Shown: piece after piece, positions 58,653 through 64,000 of the stretch
How positions within the stretch are numbered: position 1 is the first letter of the stretch
How the letters are laid out: every line of letters starts with the position of its first letter
NCBI GenBank assembly: GCA_022701365.1
Contig: JAKUHH010000216.1
Span: 124,001-188,000, forward strand
Reading direction: 5' to 3'
Source of the DNA: Mycocentrospora acerina
Lineage: Eukaryota; Ascomycota; Dothideomycetes; Pleosporales
Length of the DNA: 64,000 nt
Made by a program: the position numbers and the translations under genes
The notes under the pieces: generated by a model
Database searches by the model: none
The model's input: the letters and a program-made list of their open reading frames with translations, nothing else
Told to the model about the DNA's origin: nothing

Positions 58653-59636
58653 ATGACGCTCCAAAACACAAAGACCTACACTCTCTCCAACGGGCTTACC
58701 ATCCCCGCTGTTGGCTTCGGCACCTTTGCCAACGAAGGTTCCAAGGGCGAAACCTACACAGCCGTCACACACGCTCTGCAGACCGGCTACCGCCATCTCG
58801 ACTGCGCGTGGTTCTACCAAAACGAGGAAGAAGTTGGCGACGCGGTGCGCGACTTCCTCGCCAAAACCCCCAGCGTCCAGCGCAGCGACCTCTTCATCTG
58901 CACAAAAGTATGGAACCACCTACACGAGCCTTCAGACGTAAAGTGGTCGCTGCAAGACTCGCTCGCGAAGCTCAAAATGGACTACATTGACCTGTTCCTG
59001 GTGCACTGGCCCATTGCCGCGGAGAAGGACGAGCAAAACATGCCCAAGATTGGCGCCGACGGAGCATACATCATCAAGAAGGACCTGACCGAGAACCCCG
59101 AGCCGACATGGCGCGCAATGGAGGAGATTTACAAGTCGGGCAAGGCCAAGGCGATTGGTGTGTCCAACTGGACAATCGAGGGTCTGAAGAAGCTCCTCGC
59201 CTTTGCCGAGGTCAAGCCCCAACTCAACCAGATCGAGATCCACCCCTTCTTGCCCAACGTCGAGCTTGTCAAGTTCTGCCAGGACAACAACATCCTGCCT
59301 GCAGCTTACTCGCCGCTCGGATCGCAGAACCAGGTCCCCAGCACAGGCGAGCAGGTGCGAACAAACGAGAAACTGAACGAGGTTGCCAAGCGCAGCGGAC
59401 ACGACTTGGCACAGGTGCTGTTGGCCTGGGGCTTGCAGCGCGGATACGTTGTGCTCCCCAAGAGCTCGACACCCAAGCGAATCGAGAGCAATTGGTTGAT
59501 TCCCGTCTTGAGCAAGGAGGACTTTGATGCTGTCGAGGAGGTTGCGAGCGGGAGGCACACGCGCTTCGTCAACATGAAGGACACCTTTGGCTACGACGTC
59601 TGGCCGGCGGAGGCCAACGGCGAGCTCAAGGCTTAA
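58653..59636 (+). CDS. Aldo-keto reductase (NADPH-dependent)
   Basis: Single exon, 327 residues, full length for an AKR (alpha/beta barrel). Reduces aldehydes or ketones with NADPH. The catalytic tetrad is visible: D50 and Y55 in HLDCAWFYQNEE, K85 in FICTKVWNHL and H118 in FLVHWPIAAEKD. The family blocks AIGVSNWTIEGLKKL, PQLNQIEIHPFLPN and AYSPLGS are present, and the NADP-phosphate-binding loop is VLPKSSTPKRIESN. Most like the fungal glycerol dehydrogenase/Gcy1 group, though the exact substrate cannot be told. The compact single-exon gene has high third-position GC, suggesting good expression. Confidence 0.95.
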   Translation: MTLQNTKTYTLSNGLTIPAVGFGTFANEGSKGETYTAVTHALQTGYRHLDCAWFYQNEEEVGDAVRDFLAKTPSVQRSDLFICTKVWNHLHEPSDVKWSLQDSLAKLKMDYIDLFLVHWPIAAEKDEQNMPKIGADGAYIIKKDLTENPEPTWRAMEEIYKSGKAKAIGVSNWTIEGLKKLLAFAEVKPQLNQIEIHPFLPNVELVKFCQDNNILPAAYSPLGSQNQVPSTGEQVRTNEKLNEVAKRSGHDLAQVLLAWGLQRGYVVLPKSSTPKRIESNWLIPVLSKEDFDAVEEVASGRHTRFVNMKDTFGYDVWPAEANGELKA

Positions 59637-60088
59637 GTCAGTGTACAGAGATTATGACCAACGACCGTGGGAGAGCGATTTGAAATTTTAGCGATACCAG
59701 AAGTCGGATTAAAGACTTGTAGATATTGAGCTCCGAGAGCAATAGATTCGTTTCAACTATGTTACTTCAAGCTATGATGGCTCCCAATCTGCGATTTCTT
59801 CACTTACTTCTCGACTCCCGAACTTCCACACGAAGAGGCTAATTCGCATCTTCCATCTGGGAAAGGATGGCTGCGACCGACTACGTAAGGCAATTTTCTC
59901 CCCTCCTACTGACCACCAACGTGGCTGCAGATCCTGGGGTTGCATGCCAACAGCTTCTCCGCTCTGCAGATTAAATGCCGTCCAACACTGTTCTATTATT
60001 CAGAAGTTGGTACTACTGCTGATTATCCGTTATCGACGTATCGTGTTATTCATGTTGTGACCTTTTTGAAAACATTGTAGTGAAATTC
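59637..60088. other. Convergent intergenic region
   Basis: Holds the 3' ends of the aldo-keto reductase and the next minus-strand gene. No other feature seen. Confidence 0.5.
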
Positions 60089-61378
60089 TCATGTCGGGAT
60101 GAGACTATCCAGCAGCTCCAAATTTTCCCTCTCTTTACGCGCCTTCCACGCTGGAACAAGTGGTTGATCTACCACTGGGGCTTTTGAGAGCACGATGTCG
60201 GCAAAGTGTACTTTGGTAAACTCCATTGCAAGCTGTGCTTCGGTGAACTTCTCTTCCTCGAGCAATTGGCGCGCGATTCCCAAGCAGAGCTGGACGAGGA
60301 AATTCCTTCTACTCTTCGAAGCCCTCACAAACGAGATGGCTCCCGCAGGATCCTGGATGAAGCGGAGACCAGGAAGCGCGTTGGGCTGTGTGGGGTGGTG
60401 CAGCCAGAGCATGGATTCGACTGCGCGGCTCCAGTTGCCGAGCCAACGTTCAGACGATAGCAGGAACGACTGGTATAGTGCAGTCTCGGTAGAGAGGTTT
60501 GGAGTGGCGATGATGCGATTCACTAGTCGTGCCCCTGCGGCTCTCAGGGTGCTGTATGCTGACTCATGACCTTCGACCTCTGCCATACGGAAGGCTTGCA
60601 TGAAGACAGCAATGCCGCTGTCCAGGCCTGTGTTCCCTTGCATCGAGACCATCTTGGCCAATAGCTGTTGTCTGAAGGTCGAGACTCTCGAAACATCCAA
60701 GCCTGTGTCCTTGACGCGCTGCTGAGTGGGGCGGATGAACCAACGCCACGGTGCAGACGTCTCGCCTTCAGATATGAGCAGCGACACGAGCCTGTCCTGG
60801 AATTTGCTGCTGCGCCCCTGCTTGGTTGTGCAGAGGTCGAGAAAGTCCTTTGATGTGTCCAGCCCACTTGTGCGCAACCACTCGGCGATGATGACGCCTG
60901 GAGTCTTGCCGTGCTGCAGTTGAGAGGGGGTGTCGGTGGCGGTTCTCTCCAGCAACTCCAGGCACATGGCAGCCTTGGGGAGGGTGGCGGCTCCTGCTGC
61001 GATCTGGCCGAGGAACCAGCTCATGGGGTTGCGGAGCACATCGACAGCAGCAGACTCTGAGCCTCTGCGCTGGGGCTTCACGGCGAAGAGAGGGTTGGTC
61101 AGGATGGAGTCGATGTGCCTGGTAGCGGAGGCGTATGACGAGACGGGCTGGGCGGAGGGTGCATTGCGTTGTGCATGGCTGGCTGCAGACGGGGCTGCAA
61201 TTCTGTTCTGGCTGGCGTCTGCCGGCGCGGGGACGGGGTGGTTCTGGTCGAGGTGGGCGCGAAACGAGTTTTGGAGGAGGATGAGCAGCTGCTGGCTCTC
61301 GCGCGGGGAAAGCGGCAGCTGGGGGTGTATTTTGGAGGCAAGGACGCTGAAGGCGCGCTTTGCCGAGGCGGCCTGCAT
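60089..61378 (-). CDS. Probable mitochondrial protein of unknown function
   Basis: Single exon, 429 residues, starting at MQAASAKRAFSVLASKIHPQ, an Arg/Lys/Ala-rich, acid-free start that fits a mitochondrial targeting sequence. The remainder is largely helical with no enzyme motif (for example DVLRNPMSWFLGQIAAGAAT and ARQLLEEEKFTEAQLAMEF), resembling helical-repeat proteins. The frame stays open upstream to 61765, but that stretch translates GT/CA-rich repeats into His/Thr/Cys runs, so I place the start at 61378. It is divergent from the DEF1 homologue. No named family recognised. Confidence 0.82.
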   Translation of the reverse strand: MQAASAKRAFSVLASKIHPQLPLSPRESQQLLILLQNSFRAHLDQNHPVPAPADASQNRIAAPSAASHAQRNAPSAQPVSSYASATRHIDSILTNPLFAVKPQRRGSESAAVDVLRNPMSWFLGQIAAGAATLPKAAMCLELLERTATDTPSQLQHGKTPGVIIAEWLRTSGLDTSKDFLDLCTTKQGRSSKFQDRLVSLLISEGETSAPWRWFIRPTQQRVKDTGLDVSRVSTFRQQLLAKMVSMQGNTGLDSGIAVFMQAFRMAEVEGHESAYSTLRAAGARLVNRIIATPNLSTETALYQSFLLSSERWLGNWSRAVESMLWLHHPTQPNALPGLRFIQDPAGAISFVRASKSRRNFLVQLCLGIARQLLEEEKFTEAQLAMEFTKVHFADIVLSKAPVVDQPLVPAWKARKERENLELLDSLIPT

Positions 61379-61902
61379 GTCTGGGTGATTTGTGTATAAC
61401 GTGTCGTGTGTGTGGTGCGTGTGGTGCGTGCAGGCAGTGTGTATAGGCAGTGTGTATAGGCAGTGTGCATGGCGTGCAGTGGTGTCATGATCGACGTCGT
61501 GGCACGTGATGCTTACACCACCTGTGCCTGCTATGCCGTGGGCAAGGGAGGGGGAGGGGGCGAGGGCTGGGTGAGTGCGCCTGGCTGGTCGTGCCTGTGT
61601 GCCCGCTCCGCTCGCCCTGGCAGGCTGCACTCGGCGCACTGCACACTGCACGCTGCACGCTGCTCTCGGTCGCTGCGCACTGCCCCAGCAGCCTCCAGCC
61701 CTCCCGCCCTGCGCCAGCCCAAGGCGCGTCTGCACCGCTGCGCTCGACGAGTGCTGCCAAGCCACAGCCCAATCGCTTGACTTAGCTCAGGTCCCCGGCC
61801 GTCGCTGCTCCCCATCATCATCACACCCGCCTCCGCCCTGCTCACCCACACACACACACAGCCAGAGTCGACAGCGGCGAATCCACCCCACACACCACAC
61901 AC
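61379..61902. promoter_or_regulatory. Divergent promoter with 13-bp tandem repeat
   Basis: A 524-base shared upstream region between the mitochondrial-type gene and the DEF1 homologue. Three direct copies of AGGCAGTGTGTAT (the last ending GCAT) lie at 61432-61470, next to GTGGTGCGT repeats. A CA tract sits at about 61848-61860, just before the DEF1 start. Function not shown. Confidence 0.5.
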
Positions 61903-64000
61903 ATGTCTGAGTCCCAGCGACCTGCGCGAGGCAGGAGCACTGCCCGCGGCGGCAGAGGGGGAGCATATGGGTCTCGAGGCCCCCGAAGCAAGACCAATGG
62001 CGACGGCGCGTCTCCCCTCGACACATCAGCCGACCAGGGCGAGCTGGGCGAGCTGAAGAAGCGCTACCAGCCGCAACTCACAACCCTCAAGGAGCTGTTC
62101 CCCGACTGGACCGACGCCGACCTGGTGCTCGCCATCGAAGACTCTGACGGCGACCTGCAGACAACCATTGAGAGGATCAGCGAGGGTGAGTGCCTGCACG
62201 CTGCCGCACACATGCCCCGGCCATGCCGTCTGACCAGTCCACAGGTGTCGTCTCGCAATTCTCAGAGGTGCCAAAAAAAGCAAAGGACCGCGCGCGCTCA
62301 AAGGTCCCAGACCATGCAGCCTCGCCCGACGGCGTGTCCACGCTGCGCGGCAGCCGTGGAGACACGCCTCGACGCGGCGCCGACAGCGTGCGTGGTGGCC
62401 GTGGACGCGGCACTGACCGTGGCCGAGGTGGCTTCCGCGGCGGTCGTGGCGGCGCCGTAGGCAGCGTGTCTCGCGCTCCTGCCACGTCTGTTCCAACCAC
62501 CGAGTCGTCTGCATGGGACACACCCACCACCGCCGACGCCAAAGAGGATGCACAGCCTGCAGAGCCCGCTGCTGCTGCTGCCGTTGCACCAGAAAGCCAG
62601 GAGCCTGCTGCACCTGCGGCGCCCGCGAAGAAGACATGGGCCAGCATGTTCGCACCCGTCGTGGCCAAGATCGCGCCCGTCCTCCCCAAACCAGTCACAG
62701 ACCTTCTGCCAGAAGAAGCCCAGCCTACGCCCGTCACGACTGAGACTACCACCCATGAAGCCCCCCAGGAACCGCCCGTGCACGTCGATGCCCCACCCAC
62801 ACCCCCCACCGCCGACGACGACGCGCACGAAGAGCCGCCAATCGTACCCGAGGAGACGCCCAAGTCGACGCCGGAGCAGAGCGACAAGGGATCCACGACG
62901 GAAATCGAAATCGCACCCTCAAAAGACGAGCTCACTGTGGAGAACGTCGAGCATCTGCCAGACGAGTCCCACCCGCCGCCCACAGAGACGACATTCAGCA
63001 CCGTGGCCAGCTCAAAGGACATTGGAAGTGTGGGTGTAGCAACCCCCGTAGCAACCCCGCTACAGGCACCCATTGGTCGCCCCGCCCTCGGAGGATTCGC
63101 GACATCAGCCTTGAAGGCAACCTCTGGATCACACCGTAGTGCTAGTTACGCTAGGAAGGTTATAGAGCAACAGGAGGCAGTGGTTATGCCCGGCAACCAT
63201 GCCGTGGACAGGGCAGCAGTTCAGTTTGGCAGCCTTGGCCTGAGTGGCAATGTGTCTGATCTCGACGTGGATGAGGACAGAGAGGAGGCAGAGACCAGGA
63301 CTCAACCACCCCAGCACTCGCCAGTCACACAGCCCAGGGCATCCCTGCCTCCAGCCCCTCGTCAAGCTGCTCCCCAAGCAGAGACACAGCCAGAAGAGCC
63401 TATTCCTACGCCAAAGCAGGCCCCCGGACTGCCCCCGGTGCCTCAGCAGCAGCCCATTTCACAAGAATCGCCCTCTCACACGGCGATGCAGCCTCAAGGA
63501 TCTCAGTCCAGCCAACCCTACAACCAGTTTGGACGTTACAGCCAAACGGGCGTTCCATCGGAATCTGCTGCACCACAGCAGAAGCCATACGACCCATTCG
63601 GCCAGCAGATTCCCCAATCAAACCAATACGACTACCCCGGACAACAGAGTCAGGCCCAGTCACAGCCCGGCGCGTTCTCTTCGGCACCAGACAACTTTGG
63701 CTCCCAGTACCTCACATCCGAGCAGCAACGCACTGCGTACCAGAATTATTACCAAGGCTACGGACAGCACAATGCGCAAAGTCAGCAAGAAGCTGGTTCT
63801 GCCCAGCAGCGTACCGGCAGCGCCTTTGGCTCCGGCCCCAATGACTCGAGTTTCACTCAGAGTCAACACTCGCAGCAGGTAAGACCGTCCCCAGACGATT
63901 CCAATTCACTCTTTTCGTACGAGCAGTTGTCGGATCCTGCTTTGCACAACCCTTACTATGTCCATTCTGGAGTGTCTCCCCAGGTGTTCTTGGATGAACG
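61903..64000 (+). CDS. DEF1: RNA polymerase II degradation factor Def1-like protein (CUE domain), cut by the window edge
   Basis: Exon 1 is 61903-62185 and exon 2 starts at 62245, with GTGAGT donor, CACAG acceptor and consistent phase. Def1 promotes ubiquitylation and removal of stalled RNA polymerase II. An Arg/Gly-rich N terminus precedes a CUE ubiquitin-binding domain at about residues 45-92 (LTTLKELFPDWTDADLVLAI, then DLQTTIERISEG). A second RGG-rich patch follows (GGRGRGTDRGRGGFRGGRGG), then a Pro/Glu-rich disordered region, a conserved KKTWASMFAPVVAKIAPV segment, and a Gln/Tyr/Pro-rich tail typical of Def1. The frame is still open at 64000. A GTAAGA at 63879 could be a donor, so the final 122 bases may be intronic. 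Confidence 0.85.

Noticed and set aside
58932..59558. 208-codon minus-strand frame
   Set aside because: Antisense shadow of the aldo-keto reductase, which has its full catalytic tetrad.
61379..61765. Upstream extension giving a 558-residue version of the 60089 gene
   Set aside because: The extension translates GT/CA-rich repeats and Ala/Arg-rich noise; the internal start has a good mitochondrial-type N terminus.
62177..63073. 298-codon minus-strand frame rich in Gly/Ser/Val
   Set aside because: Antisense to the DEF1 homologue, whose CUE domain and spliced frame explain the region.

Overview
The window is nuclear DNA of a filamentous ascomycete, probably a Dothideomycete of the Pleosporales type (inferred). 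The evidence is split genes with introns of about 45-110 bases, GT..AG borders and CTAAC/CTGAC-like branch points. The gene content is also fungal: QutA/QutR quinate regulators, a Prp4-type splicing kinase, Dap1, a DUF3112 seven-helix protein, a GPI-anchored fasciclin protein and a Def1-type CUE protein. There are no bacterial operons, CRISPR arrays or phage genes, and I saw no convincing tRNA or rRNA gene.

Layout. 1-10 kb: a tiny three-exon HMG-like gene and DAP1 (both minus), an unnamed coiled-coil protein (plus) preceded by a coding-like stretch broken by stops, then the Prp4 kinase (minus). 10-26 kb: a gene-poor block with a Zn2Cys6/DUF3425 transcription factor, an F-box protein, a two-domain fasciclin surface protein and long stretches without clear genes. 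26-32 kb: divergent qutA (activator) and qutR (repressor). 32-43 kb: a membrane-anchored coiled-coil protein, a small membrane protein, a DUF3445 haem N-demethylase-like enzyme, a hydroxyquinol 1,2-dioxygenase and a two-helix membrane protein. 43-51 kb: a DUF3112 seven-helix protein, an Old Yellow Enzyme and a large unnamed protein with a C-terminal Cys cluster. 51-64 kb: a DUF676 lipase, a HAD-IIA phosphatase-like protein, an aldo-keto reductase, a probable mitochondrial protein and the 5' part of a DEF1 homologue cut by the right edge.

How they relate. QutA and QutR are the activator/repressor pair that switches quinate catabolism, but none of the pathway enzymes (dehydrogenase, dehydroquinase, dehydratase, permease) is in the window. 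The hydroxyquinol dioxygenase about 7 kb away performs ring cleavage in another branch of aromatic catabolism, so a shared role is possible but unproven. Most other genes look like independent housekeeping or accessory genes. Exon borders were worked out by hand from splice signals and reading-frame continuity. I found no clear novel multi-gene system; the best leads are listed as findings.
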